Source of the DNA: Lewinellaceae bacterium
GTDB lineage: Bacteria; Bacteroidota; Bacteroidia; Chitinophagales; Saprospiraceae
Direction of reading: 5' to 3'
Length of the DNA stretch: 64,000 nt
Assembly (NCBI GenBank): GCA_016719605.1
Contig: JADJYW010000006.1
Coordinates: 1 to 64,000 of the forward strand
Below, one piece after another: positions 7,848 to 17,119 of the stretch (positions within the stretch are counted from its first letter, which is position 1; each line of letters begins with the position of its first letter). Both the position numbers and the translations under genes were made by a program. Below the pieces are notes generated by a model. It made no database searches. It was not told where the DNA came from and was given only the letters and a program-made list of their open reading frames with translations.

Positions 7848-10800
7848 ATGAAATCGTTCCTTACGGCATTTTTCGCCCTGGCGCTGTTCGTGATCTCCGC
7901 TTCCGCTCAAACGGCCCGCGTACAGATCATCCACAACGCCCCCGATCCCACGGTGGACATTTATGTGAATGGCCTGCCGGCACTCAACGACTTTGAGTTC
8001 CGTTCTGCAACAGGCTTTTTCGACTTGCCCGCCGGCATTCCCCTTCAAGTGGCTGTGGCCCCTGGAAACAGCATGTCGGTGGCCGATGCCATCGCCACGT
8101 TTCCGGTAACCCTTGAATCGGGCAAAACCTACGCCATCACAGCCTCCGGCATTGTGGGCGATCCAAACACGCCCTTCACCCTCATCGCCGACGACAATGC
8201 GCGGGAGGCGGGCGCCAATCCCGACAAAGTAGACCTGAACGTGCTGCACGGTTCGCCCGACGCACCGGCGGTGGATGTGGTGGTGCGCACCGGCGGCAAA
8301 ATCGTGTCCAACCTCGCTTACGGAGCCTTCACGCCCTACCTGAGTGTGGATCCCGGCGTCTACTATCTCGATGTAAAACCTGCCGGCAATAATGCCATCG
8401 TGCAAACCTACCTGGCCGACCTTACCGGCCTGGGCGGCGTTGCTTTGCGTGTATTTGCCAGCGGCTTGCTGGCCGGCAGCCCGGACTTCGGCCTGTTTGC
8501 TGCTCTGGCAGACGGCACCGTAGTAGAATTGCCTGCGGCGCCCGTTGCCCGCGTGCAAGTGATCCACAACAGCCCTTCTCCCACCGTGGACGTGTACGCC
8601 AATACCGACCTGCTGATTAATGATTTTGAGTACCGCACCGCTACGCCGTTCATTTTTGTACCGGCCGGCGTGGACATCGCACTGGGCATTGCCCTCGAAA
8701 ACAGTGCCTCCTCGGCAGATGCCATTGCAACGTTTGATGTGAATCTGGATAATGGAAAAACATATATCGTGACAGCCTCCGGTATCGTAGGTGACCCGGG
8801 TACGCCTTTCACGCTGATCGTGAACGATGCGGCTCAGGAAATAGCCGCCGATACCGGCAACGTGGATATTGCCGTGCTGCACGGCTCCACCAATGCTCCG
8901 GCCGTGGATGTGGACGCCGTTTTTGTGGCCGACAATGTGATCTCAAATTTGTCTTACAGTGAGTTCACACCATACTTTAGCCTTGTACCCGACAAGTACG
9001 ATTTGGCCGTCCGCGCAGCGGGCGACCCCGATGTAGTGGCCTCCTTCCGCGCCGACCTGAGTGGCTTGAAAGGCGGCGCCGCCTACGTTTTTGCCAGCGG
9101 CCTGCTGGGCGGAAACCCGGCGTTCGGTTTGTTTGCCGCACTACCCAATGGCACGGTGCTGGAACTGCCGCTCACACCAACGGCGCGTTTGCAGGTGATC
9201 CACAACTCCCCCGACCCGACCGTAGACGTGTATGCCGGCAACACCTTGTTGCTCGACAATTTCGCCTTCCGCACCGCCACGCCGTACATTGATGTGCCGG
9301 CGGATCGCGACATTACACTTGGTATTGCCGGCGAAAACAGCGCTTCGGCGGCAGATGCTATCGCTACATTTGACGTCAATCTGACCACGGGCGGTACTTT
9401 CGCCGTCATGGCAGTAGGCATCGTCGGTAGTACCGACGCGCCGTTCACCCTGATAGCAGACGACAATGCCCGCGAGGCCGCCCTCGACCCCAATCTGTTG
9501 GATTTCAATGTGATACACGGCTCGCCCGATGCTCCGGCAGTGGATATAGCCGTAGTGGGTTTGGGTACGATCATCAACGATTTGTCCTACACGGAATTTA
9601 CGAACTACTTCAGTGTACCGGCGGCATCGTATCAGGTACAGGTAATCCCAACCGGCAGCGGCTCGGTACTAGCCACCTACGAGGCCGATTTGAGCGGCTT
9701 GGCCGGCGGCGCGGCCCGCGTGTTTGCCAGCGGTCTGCTCAACGGCCCGCCGGCGTTTGGACTGTTTGCTGCATTGGCTGACGGTACCGTGATCGAACTG
9801 CCCGTAGTGCCCCCGCCGGCGTTTGCCCGCGTGCAAATCATCCACAACAGCCCTTCGCCAACTGTAGACGTGTACGCCAATACTGATCTCCTGATTGATG
9901 ATTTTGAATACCGCACCGCTACCCCGTTCATTGACGTGCCTGCCGGGGTAGACATCACAATCGGGATCGCACTGGACAACAGCACATCGTCAAGCGATGC
10001 TATTGCCACGTTTAACGTGAATCTGGAAGCAAACAAAACCTATATCGTGACCGCTTCCGGCATCGTGGGCAATCCAACTACGCCGTTTGATCTCATCATC
10101 AACGCTGCCGGGCAGGAAGCCGCAGCCGATCCGAACAACGTGGACATTGCGGTGCTGCACGGCTCCACCAATGCTCCGGCGGTGGATGTGGACGCCGTTT
10201 TTGTGGCCGATAACGTGATTTCAAACCTGTCCTACGGGCAGTACACGCCGTACCTCGGTCTCGCTCCCGACAAATACGACTTTGCTATCCGCCCTGCGGG
10301 CAACCCAACCGTGGTGGCCTCTTTCCGCGCCGACCTGAGCGGCTTGACCGGCGGCGCCGCTTATGTTTTTGCCAGCGGCCTGCTGGGTGGAAACCCGGCG
10401 TTCGGCTTGTTTGCGGCACTACCCAATGGTGATGTACTGGAACTTCCGCTTACGCCAACGGCGCGTTTGCAGGTGATTCACAACTCCCCCGATCCGACCG
10501 TGGACGTGTACGCCGGCAACACGCAGTTGCTCGACAATTTTGCCTTCCGCACCGCCACACCGTACATTGATGTGCCGGCGGACCGCGACATCACGCTCGG
10601 TATTGCCGGCGAAAACAGCGCTTCGGCAGCAGATGCTATCGCGACGTTCGATGTGAATCTGGTGGAAGGCGGCACATACGCTGCTATGGCTATTGGTGTT
10701 GTGGGCAGCCCGACCACACCGTTTGATTTGTTGGTTGACGGCAACGCCCGCGAAACAGCGCCGGTCGGAACGGTAGGCGTGAGCGTCCTGCATGGCGCAC

Positions 10801-12644
10801 CCGATGCCCCGCCGGTGGACGTGGTAGAGCGTTTGGACGGCCCGCTGGTTACGAACCTGGCATACGGTGTGTTCACCCCGTATCTGGATTTGCCTGCTTC
10901 CGATAACTACTACCTGGACATCAAACCGGCCGGTTTGGATCAAATTGTTGCCACCTATCGCGCCGATCTGGCAGCGCTGAATGGCCAAGCCATCCGCGTA
11001 TTTGCCAGCGGCTACCTCGGCGCTACGCCGGGCTTTGGTTTATTCGCCGCCCTGCCCAACGGTACAGTGGTGTCCCTCCCGTTCTCGCCGGTAGCGCGGG
11101 TGCAGGTGGTGCACAATTCCCCGAACCCGACTGTGGACGTATATGCCGGCAACGCGCTGTTGCTGGATGATTTTGGCTATCTCGAAGCGACTTCGTTTGG
11201 CTACTTGCCGGCCGGCTTACCAATTCCGCTCGGTATTGCCCTCGGCAACAGCACCTCGGTGGCCGACGCATTTTTCAATACGACGGTCACGCTGGAAAAC
11301 GGCAAGACCTATCTGGTGGTGGCCGCCGGTGTTGCCGGCGACCCGACCACGCCGTTTACCCTCCTGGTGAACGACATGGGCCGCGAACGCGCCACAAATC
11401 CGGTACAGGTGGAACTTGCCGTGTTGCACGGCTCGCCTGATGCACCCGCTGTGGATGTACTTTCGACGTTTGACGGCAGTACAATCGTTGCCGACCTTGC
11501 CTTTGGCGAATTCACGCCGTACCTCGGTATTGATCCGGATTTGCTTCTTGTGGATGTAACGCCGGCGAACACGCCGAACACAATCGTCGGAACGTGGGGC
11601 ATTGACCTGTCGGGTGTACCCGGCCTGGTAGGCGTGGTGATGGCTACCGGTTTTGTCACCGGCAATCCGGAACTCGACCTCGTGGTGGTACTGCCCAACG
11701 GATTAGTCATTCCGCTGGTAGCGCTCACCCGTGCACAAGTGATCCACAACTCGCCCAGCCCGACCGTGGACGTGTATCTGGATGGTGATCTGGCAATAGA
11801 CGACTTTGAGTTCCGCCAGGCAACCAATTTTGGTTTGTTGCCTGCCCGCGTACCGCTCGATCTGGCGGTGGCCCCGGGCAACAGTTCTTCGGTGGGTGAC
11901 GCGATTTACACGCTCCCGATTCCTGGTTTGGCAATCGGCAAAAACTACGTCATCATGGCCGCCGGCGTGGTGGGTGATCCGACCACACCGTTCCAACTGT
12001 ATGTAAATGCCGATGGCCGCGAACGCAGCCAAAGTGCTGCTACAGTTGACCTTGCGCTCTTCCACGGCGCGCCGGATGCTCCGGAAGTGGATGTGCAGGT
12101 GCCGGGTGGCTCGATACTTTTTGACGATATCGCTTTCGGCGAGTTCTCGAACTACATTTCGGTGCCTGCCGGGAACTACACCATCCAGGTGACGCCGGCC
12201 AACGATAACAGCACCATCGTGCAGTCGTACACCGCCGATGTATCGAGCCTCGGTGGCGAAGCCGCTACGGTCTTTGCTTCCGGTTTCCTGAGCAGCCAGC
12301 CCGGTTTCGAGGTATGGGTAGCGTTGGCCGACGGCACGACCTTCCCGCTGCCGGTGTTTGTCAGTGCCAACGAACTGGACGACAAACTCCAGTCGCTGCA
12401 CCTGGCGCCCAACCCGGCTGTATCGGAAACATGGGTACGTTTCGACCTGACGGAAAACACCAACCTGACCTACGCCGTCCGCGACGTGACGGGCCGCATG
12501 GCTGCCGAGGGCGACTTCGGCATGGTGCCGGCAGGACCGTTTGCCCAGCGGATTGAGGTGGGCACGCTACCGGCAGGGATGTACAACCTGGAAATCCGCT
12601 CGGAAAATGGCGTACAGGTGAAGAAGTTTGTGGTACAGCGGTAG
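7848..12644 (+). CDS. T9SS-secreted protein with seven DUF4397 repeat units
   Basis: A 1598-residue exported protein. Residues 1-20 are a signal peptide (ALFVISASAQ). Residues 21-1500 hold seven units of about 211 residues. Each opens with an ARVQVIHNSPSPTVDVY-type strand and has a second half opening VLHGSPDAPAVDV, so each unit is two DUF4397 modules. The last about 80 residues (LAPNPAVSETWVRFDL ... GMYNLEIRSENGVQVKKFVVQR in part) are a Por-type T9SS C-terminal domain. DUF4397 is a beta-sandwich domain of unknown function in surface and secreted proteins. Units 2-3 and 4-5 are near duplicates. The gene ends at a strong terminator. The role is unknown, most likely cell-surface or matrix. Confidence 0.9.
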   Translation: MKSFLTAFFALALFVISASAQTARVQIIHNAPDPTVDIYVNGLPALNDFEFRSATGFFDLPAGIPLQVAVAPGNSMSVADAIATFPVTLESGKTYAITASGIVGDPNTPFTLIADDNAREAGANPDKVDLNVLHGSPDAPAVDVVVRTGGKIVSNLAYGAFTPYLSVDPGVYYLDVKPAGNNAIVQTYLADLTGLGGVALRVFASGLLAGSPDFGLFAALADGTVVELPAAPVARVQVIHNSPSPTVDVYANTDLLINDFEYRTATPFIFVPAGVDIALGIALENSASSADAIATFDVNLDNGKTYIVTASGIVGDPGTPFTLIVNDAAQEIAADTGNVDIAVLHGSTNAPAVDVDAVFVADNVISNLSYSEFTPYFSLVPDKYDLAVRAAGDPDVVASFRADLSGLKGGAAYVFASGLLGGNPAFGLFAALPNGTVLELPLTPTARLQVIHNSPDPTVDVYAGNTLLLDNFAFRTATPYIDVPADRDITLGIAGENSASAADAIATFDVNLTTGGTFAVMAVGIVGSTDAPFTLIADDNAREAALDPNLLDFNVIHGSPDAPAVDIAVVGLGTIINDLSYTEFTNYFSVPAASYQVQVIPTGSGSVLATYEADLSGLAGGAARVFASGLLNGPPAFGLFAALADGTVIELPVVPPPAFARVQIIHNSPSPTVDVYANTDLLIDDFEYRTATPFIDVPAGVDITIGIALDNSTSSSDAIATFNVNLEANKTYIVTASGIVGNPTTPFDLIINAAGQEAAADPNNVDIAVLHGSTNAPAVDVDAVFVADNVISNLSYGQYTPYLGLAPDKYDFAIRPAGNPTVVASFRADLSGLTGGAAYVFASGLLGGNPAFGLFAALPNGDVLELPLTPTARLQVIHNSPDPTVDVYAGNTQLLDNFAFRTATPYIDVPADRDITLGIAGENSASAADAIATFDVNLVEGGTYAAMAIGVVGSPTTPFDLLVDGNARETAPVGTVGVSVLHGAPDAPPVDVVERLDGPLVTNLAYGVFTPYLDLPASDNYYLDIKPAGLDQIVATYRADLAALNGQAIRVFASGYLGATPGFGLFAALPNGTVVSLPFSPVARVQVVHNSPNPTVDVYAGNALLLDDFGYLEATSFGYLPAGLPIPLGIALGNSTSVADAFFNTTVTLENGKTYLVVAAGVAGDPTTPFTLLVNDMGRERATNPVQVELAVLHGSPDAPAVDVLSTFDGSTIVADLAFGEFTPYLGIDPDLLLVDVTPANTPNTIVGTWGIDLSGVPGLVGVVMATGFVTGNPELDLVVVLPNGLVIPLVALTRAQVIHNSPSPTVDVYLDGDLAIDDFEFRQATNFGLLPARVPLDLAVAPGNSSSVGDAIYTLPIPGLAIGKNYVIMAAGVVGDPTTPFQLYVNADGRERSQSAATVDLALFHGAPDAPEVDVQVPGGSILFDDIAFGEFSNYISVPAGNYTIQVTPANDNSTIVQSYTADVSSLGGEAATVFASGFLSSQPGFEVWVALADGTTFPLPVFVSANELDDKLQSLHLAPNPAVSETWVRFDLTENTNLTYAVRDVTGRMAAEGDFGMVPAGPFAQRIEVGTLPAGMYNLEIRSENGVQVKKFVVQR
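7909..12357 (+). repeat. seven tandem DUF4397 coding units (633-642 bp each)
   Basis: Unit starts lie at about 7909, 8547, 9183, 9825, 10461, 11094 and 11727. Units 2 and 4, and units 3 and 5, are each exactly 1278 bp apart and almost identical over long stretches. This points to a recent duplication of a two-unit block, with units 1, 6 and 7 more diverged. Confidence 0.85.
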
Positions 12645-12671
12645 AAAATAGATTTGTGCAAGTGATCTGGC

Positions 12672-12705
12672 AGAGCGCCGGGGCTAAAACCAGCCCCGGC
12701 GCTCT
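12672..12705 (+). terminator. strong intrinsic terminator
   Basis: A perfect 14-bp GC-rich stem (AGAGCGCCGGGGCT / AGCCCCGGCGCTCT) with a 6-base loop, followed by TTTGTT, lies 28 bases after the stop of the DUF4397 gene. It also abuts the stop of the convergent gene. Confidence 0.8.
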
Positions 12706-12709
12706 TTTG

Positions 12710-13801
12710 TTACCGGACATCATTATATCCCACCTCCACAATCTCCAGCCGCAGCCACATATAATCCCCGCTTTTCAGTTTCCATGTCACTTCGCTTTTC
12801 ACGGGCATTCGGATACCCTCGAAGGTGCCGTACCCCGTGTTCACCACGAGCCAGTCTTCCAGGGTTGCGCCTTCCTTGCGGTCGTAGTAGCGCCGGGCCT
12901 CGAAGGAGACCATGTCACCTGCCGCATCGAAACGAAAAATGCCCGAAGCGGAGATACTGCCGTTGGTCATGGTGGCTTTGGCGCTAAGCGAGTCTATTTG
13001 TTCCCACCGGATGTACTCGCGCAGTGCTGCACCGGGCATCCAGCAGATTTCGGCAAGGTTGCGCAGCATGGCGCCCTGGTCGGTTTCCGGCCCTTTGGCG
13101 TCGGCGATGGGGACGAGCGCGAGCAACTTGATCAGCATATTGCCCCGGCCGGCCACATACTTGTCGCGCCCGAGGATAGCGATGCCGGGCGCGGCCTGCA
13201 TGGTGGTGCGCCAGATGAAGCCGGGCTTGTCCACGGTATTCCACTGCTCGGCCTCGAAGGGCACCCAGCCGCCGTCGGGCTTGGTGCGCATTGCGCCTTT
13301 TTGCCGAATATAGGCAGTATGCACGATCGGTTTGCCCACTACACCCGCACGCTTCAGCCACTTTTGCACCACGGGCGGCAAGGGCGCGAGCATTTCCTGC
13401 GAAAGCACCGTCCGGGCAGGTATTTCCACCGGTAAAAATGCAGCCAACTCCTTGCTGACCATGGTATTAAAATTCCAGTTGCCGTAAGCCAACACGATAC
13501 CGACCAGTGCAATAAGGTTGGCAATGGTTCCAAATTTCGCGTCGTGCCACTGCCCGAAAATGAGGATTTGCGACAGCACAACCGCAGGTACTGCCACCAT
13601 CCACCACGCCTCTTTTTTGAAGAGAAAAAACAACCCGGTGGCAACAAACAGCAGCGCAGCAACGAGCCACAGCGCACCCGATGTTTTGGAAAAACTGCCC
13701 GTGAGCTGGGGCACTTCGGCATATTTGAATGCCTTGGCAAAGCCCATCAGGTGGATGAGGCCGTGCAGGAAAAGAACGAGGAAAAAGAAGATGCGGATCA
13801 T
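12710..13801 (-). CDS. membrane protein, DUF6544-like
   Basis: A 363-residue protein. The first about 110 residues form roughly four membrane helices (FFFLVLFLHGLIHLMGFA, LWLVAALLFVATGLFFLF, WWMVAVPAVVLSQILIF, LIALVGIVLAYG). The C-terminal about 250 residues are soluble. The segment LAPLPPVVQKWLKRAGVVG, then GGWVPFEAEQ and GRGNMLIKLLALVPIADAKG, recalls the DUF6544 (formerly DUF6920) family, which has no known function. The label is from memory of the motif, not a search. It lies 21 bases downstream of another small membrane protein on the same strand, so the two are probably cotranscribed. Confidence 0.65.
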   Translation of the reverse strand: MIRIFFFLVLFLHGLIHLMGFAKAFKYAEVPQLTGSFSKTSGALWLVAALLFVATGLFFLFKKEAWWMVAVPAVVLSQILIFGQWHDAKFGTIANLIALVGIVLAYGNWNFNTMVSKELAAFLPVEIPARTVLSQEMLAPLPPVVQKWLKRAGVVGKPIVHTAYIRQKGAMRTKPDGGWVPFEAEQWNTVDKPGFIWRTTMQAAPGIAILGRDKYVAGRGNMLIKLLALVPIADAKGPETDQGAMLRNLAEICWMPGAALREYIRWEQIDSLSAKATMTNGSISASGIFRFDAAGDMVSFEARRYYDRKEGATLEDWLVVNTGYGTFEGIRMPVKSEVTWKLKSGDYMWLRLEIVEVGYNDVR

Positions 13802-13822
13802 GGCTTGGAAAGGTTGAGGAAA

Positions 13823-14269
13823 TTAAGCGGATTGAGAATAGTGCCTCATAGTGGCAGGGGTCAGGGTACAAATCAAAATCAGCAGCCCGACGGCGATGTA
13901 CGCCGGCTGTAGCCAGGTGAACTCAACCATGGTGATTTGCACCGTAATCCAGATGATGATGCTGAACCCCGAGTACAGCGCGTACGTCCAGGCCCAATGA
14001 CGGTCGGGGTAGATATTGAGCGCATTTGCCCAACTCCACGCAGGCTCGCGCCACAACCCAAGGGCGACAAACAGCGGAAACAAACCATTGAAAACAAGCA
14101 AAATAAGTCCCGGCAGAAAGAATCCTGAAAATGGCGTTTCGGCCAGCAAATCTGCCGGTGCCCCCATAAATTCGGGATAGAACAGCAGAACACTACCCCC
14201 AAAGGCAGCGCTGATACCGAGCACGACGAGCAACAGGACAAGCGGATAAAAAGCAAGCGGGCGTTTCAT
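13823..14269 (-). CDS. four-helix integral membrane protein, unknown
   Basis: A 148-residue protein with four clear membrane helices: LVLLLVVLGISAAFGGSVLLF, GLILLVFNGLFPLFVALGLW, YALYSGFSIIIWITVQITMV and AYIAVGLLILICTLT. The ATG at 14269 (MKRPLAFY) is preferred over 14290 because it leads directly into the first helix. No family is recognised. It is the first gene of a probable two-gene unit with 12710-13801. A 15-bp tandem repeat lies in the divergent intergenic region. Confidence 0.7.
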   Translation of the reverse strand: MKRPLAFYPLVLLLVVLGISAAFGGSVLLFYPEFMGAPADLLAETPFSGFFLPGLILLVFNGLFPLFVALGLWREPAWSWANALNIYPDRHWAWTYALYSGFSIIIWITVQITMVEFTWLQPAYIAVGLLILICTLTPATMRHYSQSA

Positions 14270-14345
14270 AAAAAGCGATTTTGGATGCAAAGTTTACCCG
14301 CCAATCCCGGCATCAGAATGACATCCGCCAATCCCCGCCATGACC

Positions 14346-14450
14346 TCCAACCAGAAACCCTCCAACCAGAAACCCTCCAACCAGAAACCCTCCAACCAGA
14401 AACCCTCCAACCAGAAACCTTCCAACCAGAAACCTTCCAACCAGAAACCC
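14346..14450. repeat. seven tandem copies of a 15-bp unit
   Basis: The unit is TCCAACCAGAAACCC. Copies 1-4 and 7 are identical and copies 5 and 6 differ by one base. The array ends one base before a -7 promoter box and fills the place where the -33 element of that promoter should be. Without spacers it is not a CRISPR array. Confidence 0.95.
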
Positions 14451-14451
14451 T

Positions 14452-14459
14452 TACATTTG
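14452..14459 (+). promoter_or_regulatory. -7 promoter box TACATTTG
   Basis: An exact TAnnTTTG match, 36 bases before the ATG at 14495. Its -33 region is made entirely of the 15-bp tandem repeat and has no TTTG, so activity may need an activator or depend on repeat number. Confidence 0.5.
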
Positions 14460-14494
14460 GCCACGTTTTCACACCAACCACAACCTGATCCGCT

Positions 14495-15004
14495 ATGATT
14501 CGTTTTCTCATCAAAATCGGCCTGGTCCTCGTGATCGGCATCCTGGTTTACAACCGCTTTTTCGGCGACGACCAGGAAAAAGAACAAGCCAAAGAGGTAT
14601 TCAAAAAAACCGGCGATGCTGTAGGCTCCGCCTGGAACCTGTTGAAATCGGAAAAACAAAAATTTGACGCCGGTAAGTACGACAGGGTGCTGGACCAGCT
14701 TGGCGGCGCCTACCAGACCGTGCGCCGAAGCGCCAAATACCTCGATGAAAACGTACTCCAGCGCCTCGACGACCTTGAGCGCCGCAAGGCCGTACTGGAA
14801 GACCAAATGGACTCCATTGAAATGGGCGATCAGGCCCTGCGCGACGCACCGCCGCCGAGCAATAAAAAAGGACTGAAATCCGCCGCTGCTGAAACGGCTG
14901 CCAAGGAGGCCGACCAAAAGCGCCGGAAGGAAGCGCTTCAGCGCGAACTGGACAACCTCGTGCGGGATACGGAAACGCTGCTGCGCCAGGCACAAGAGAA
15001 GTAG
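14495..15004 (+). CDS. membrane-anchored coiled-coil protein, unknown
   Basis: A 169-residue protein with one N-terminal membrane helix (FLIKIGLVLVIGILVY) and a long charged, coiled-coil-rich tail (VLQRLDDLERRKAVLEDQMD and KEADQKRRKEALQREL). The helix has few flanking positive residues and no cleavage site, so it is probably an anchor. No domain family is recognised. The next gene (TerC family) starts 56 bases later on the same strand, so the two may share a transcript. Confidence 0.7.
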   Translation: MIRFLIKIGLVLVIGILVYNRFFGDDQEKEQAKEVFKKTGDAVGSAWNLLKSEKQKFDAGKYDRVLDQLGGAYQTVRRSAKYLDENVLQRLDDLERRKAVLEDQMDSIEMGDQALRDAPPPSNKKGLKSAAAETAAKEADQKRRKEALQRELDNLVRDTETLLRQAQEK

Positions 15005-15060
15005 CCGGTTTTCGATGAAATTCCCCATCTGCGCGGCCCTTTTTCAATCCCCTTTTCTGC

Positions 15061-15837
15061 ATGTTCGAATCGTTAGAGCTGTTGTTGGGTACCGACATAA
15101 AAAGTGCGTCGGTCATCGTGTTCAACCTGATTATCATCGAGAGCCTGTTGTCGGTAGACAATGCCGCCGTGCTGGCTACCATGGTCATGGATTTGCCGCC
15201 ACACCAGCGGGCCAGGGCCTTGCGCTACGGCATCATCGGCGCGTATGCGTTTCGGGGGCTTTGCCTGATTTTTGCCGCCTGGTTAGTCAAAATCTGGTGG
15301 CTGAAACCCCTGGGAGGCCTGTATCTGTTGTACCTGGCGTATGATTTTTTCCATACCAAGGCTACGCCAAAAACGGAGGACGACACCCTGAACAAAGAAG
15401 CCAAATGGTACTACCGGGCCACTCTCGGCTGGATGGGGCCTTTTTGGGCCACCGTTGTAGCCGTGGAAATCATGGACCTGGCATTTTCCTTGGACAATGT
15501 GTTCGCTGCCGTGGCTTTCACCGACAACATTTACCTGATTTGTACGGGCGTTTTTATCGGCATCCTGGCCATGCGATTTGTAGCCCAGTGGTTTGTGCGT
15601 CTGCTGGAGCGCTATCCGTTTCTGGAGTACAGCGCCTTCATCGTGATCGGTATTTTGGGACTGAAATTATTCCTTTCGCTGCCCTGCCATTTTTTCAAAG
15701 ACGAACCCTGGGCAATCTGGATCGAAAGCGAACACACCGACCTGCTGGTGTCCATCCTCACGGCCGGCTTTTTCTTCGTTCCGCTGTTCACCAGCCGATT
15801 CTTCCATTGGCCGAAAAGCAAAAAGAACGAAGCGTAA
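15061..15837 (+). CDS. TerC-family integral membrane protein
   Basis: A 258-residue inner-membrane protein with about seven helices. The two TerC signature motifs are present: ESLLSVDNAAVLATMV near residue 27 and FSLDNVFAAVAF near residue 145. The acidic SVDN and SLDN repeats line the ion path in this family. Relatives (Alx, MeeF/MeeY) export Mn2+, and the tellurite phenotype of TerC belongs to gene clusters that are absent here. A manganese-efflux role linked to secreted metalloprotein loading is therefore more likely than tellurite resistance. Length is normal. Confidence 0.85.
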   Translation: MFESLELLLGTDIKSASVIVFNLIIIESLLSVDNAAVLATMVMDLPPHQRARALRYGIIGAYAFRGLCLIFAAWLVKIWWLKPLGGLYLLYLAYDFFHTKATPKTEDDTLNKEAKWYYRATLGWMGPFWATVVAVEIMDLAFSLDNVFAAVAFTDNIYLICTGVFIGILAMRFVAQWFVRLLERYPFLEYSAFIVIGILGLKLFLSLPCHFFKDEPWAIWIESEHTDLLVSILTAGFFFVPLFTSRFFHWPKSKKNEA

Positions 15838-15840
15838 CCA

Positions 15841-15875
15841 AACTCAAAACTCACAACTCAAAACTCAAAACTTTA
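15841..15875. repeat. short array of the 7-bp unit AACTCAA
   Basis: Four to five copies of AACTCAA fill the 40-base gap between the TerC gene and the M16 peptidase gene. The same unit builds the larger palindromic array at 22575-22719. Confidence 0.8.
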
Positions 15876-15877
15876 AA

Positions 15878-17115
15878 GTGGTTCCTTTTTCCAGAAAAAT
15901 ACTGTCCAACGGCTTGCGGGTGCTCGTACACGAAGACCGGAACACGCCGCTGGTGGCCGTGAATATCCTGTACCAGGTGGGTTCCCGCGACGAGCAGCCC
16001 GACAAAACGGGTTTTGCGCACCTCTTCGAGCACCTGATGTTTGCGGGCAGCCGCAACGTACCCGATTTTGACGAGCCGTTGCAAAACGCCGGCGGAGAAA
16101 ACAACGCCTACACCACCAACGACTACACGACTTTTTACGAAATACTACCCGCAGAAAACCTCGAAACGGCACTTTTCCTCGAAAGCGACCGCATGCTGGC
16201 GCTCAGCATCACCAAACGCGCCCTGAATGTGCAGCGTCGGGTGGTGGTGGAAGAATTCAAGGAAACCTGCCTGAACGAACCCTACGGCGATGCTTGGCAC
16301 CACCTGTCCGAACTCATGTTCCGGGTGCACCCCTACCGCTGGCCGGTTATCGGGCTGACGCCCGAACACATTGAAAACGCCACGATTGATGATGTGCGCG
16401 ATTTTTTTCACCGCCTGTACACGCCGAACAACGCCGTGCTGAGTATTGCTGGGAATGTGCGTGCCGAGGAGGTATTCCCGCTGGCTGAAAAGTGGTTTGG
16501 CAACATCCCGTCGGGGCCGGCGCTCCAGCGGAACCTGCCCGAAGAACCGCCACAAACGGCGCTGCAACAGCGCACCGTACAGGCCGATGTGCCCGTGCCG
16601 GCGCTCTACCTGGCGTTTCGCACCCCCCGCGACTGCACCCCGATTTTTACCCGATGGACCTGCTCTCCGATGTGCTGGCCCAGGGGCAATCGTCGCGCCT
16701 GTACCGGCGACTCGTCAAGGAACAACCGCTTTTTTCCTCCATTGATGCGTATGTCACGGCCAACCTCGACCCGGGCCTGCTGATTGTGGAAGGCAAACCC
16801 GCCGAGGGCGTGTCCATGGAAACAGCACTGGCAGCCGTGTGGACTGAACTCAATGCCCTGAAGACTGCTCCGATTGACGAGCGGGAATTGCTCAAAATCC
16901 AGCATCGCTTCGAGAGCACGATCGTTTTTTCAGAAACAAGCGTGCTCAACAAAGCACAAAACCTCGGTTTTTACGAAATTCTGCAACGCGCCGAACTGAT
17001 GGACGAGGAAGTAGCCACCTACCAGGCCGTGACACCCGCCGATTTGCAGCGCATGGCACAGGAGCTGTTTCAGGAAAACAATGCCGGGGTGCTGATCTAT
17101 TTGCCGAAGGCATGA
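15878..17115 (+). CDS. M16-family zinc peptidase (frameshifted)
   Basis: An M16 (pitrilysin/insulinase-type) metallopeptidase of about 412 residues when corrected. The inverted zinc motif HLFEH is at residues 48-52 and the downstream glutamate lies in VEEFKETCLNEPYG. The C-terminal half has the LLSDVLAQGQSSRLYRRLV motif typical of processing-peptidase-like members. The frame breaks in a C4 run at 16638-16641. A fifth C gives TPRDCTPDFYPMDLLSDVL and joins both halves. No signal peptide is seen. The first codon is GTG at 15878; no in-frame ATG exists because the heptamer array ends just before it. The stop lies 4 bases from that of the convergent permease gene. Confidence 0.85.
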
Positions 17116-17119
17116 CGCG

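Noticed and set aside
7788..8882. 364-codon minus-strand frame opposite the DUF4397 gene
   Set aside because: Shadow of the sense gene, present because of codon bias in the repeats.
14346..14450. CRISPR or integron-like array
   Set aside because: A gapless 15-bp tandem repeat with no spacers and no cas or integrase gene.
15061..15837. Tellurite-resistance locus (TerC with the TerB-like gene)
   Set aside because: The two genes are 13 kb apart, the TerB resemblance is weak, and no terA, terD or terZ genes are present.
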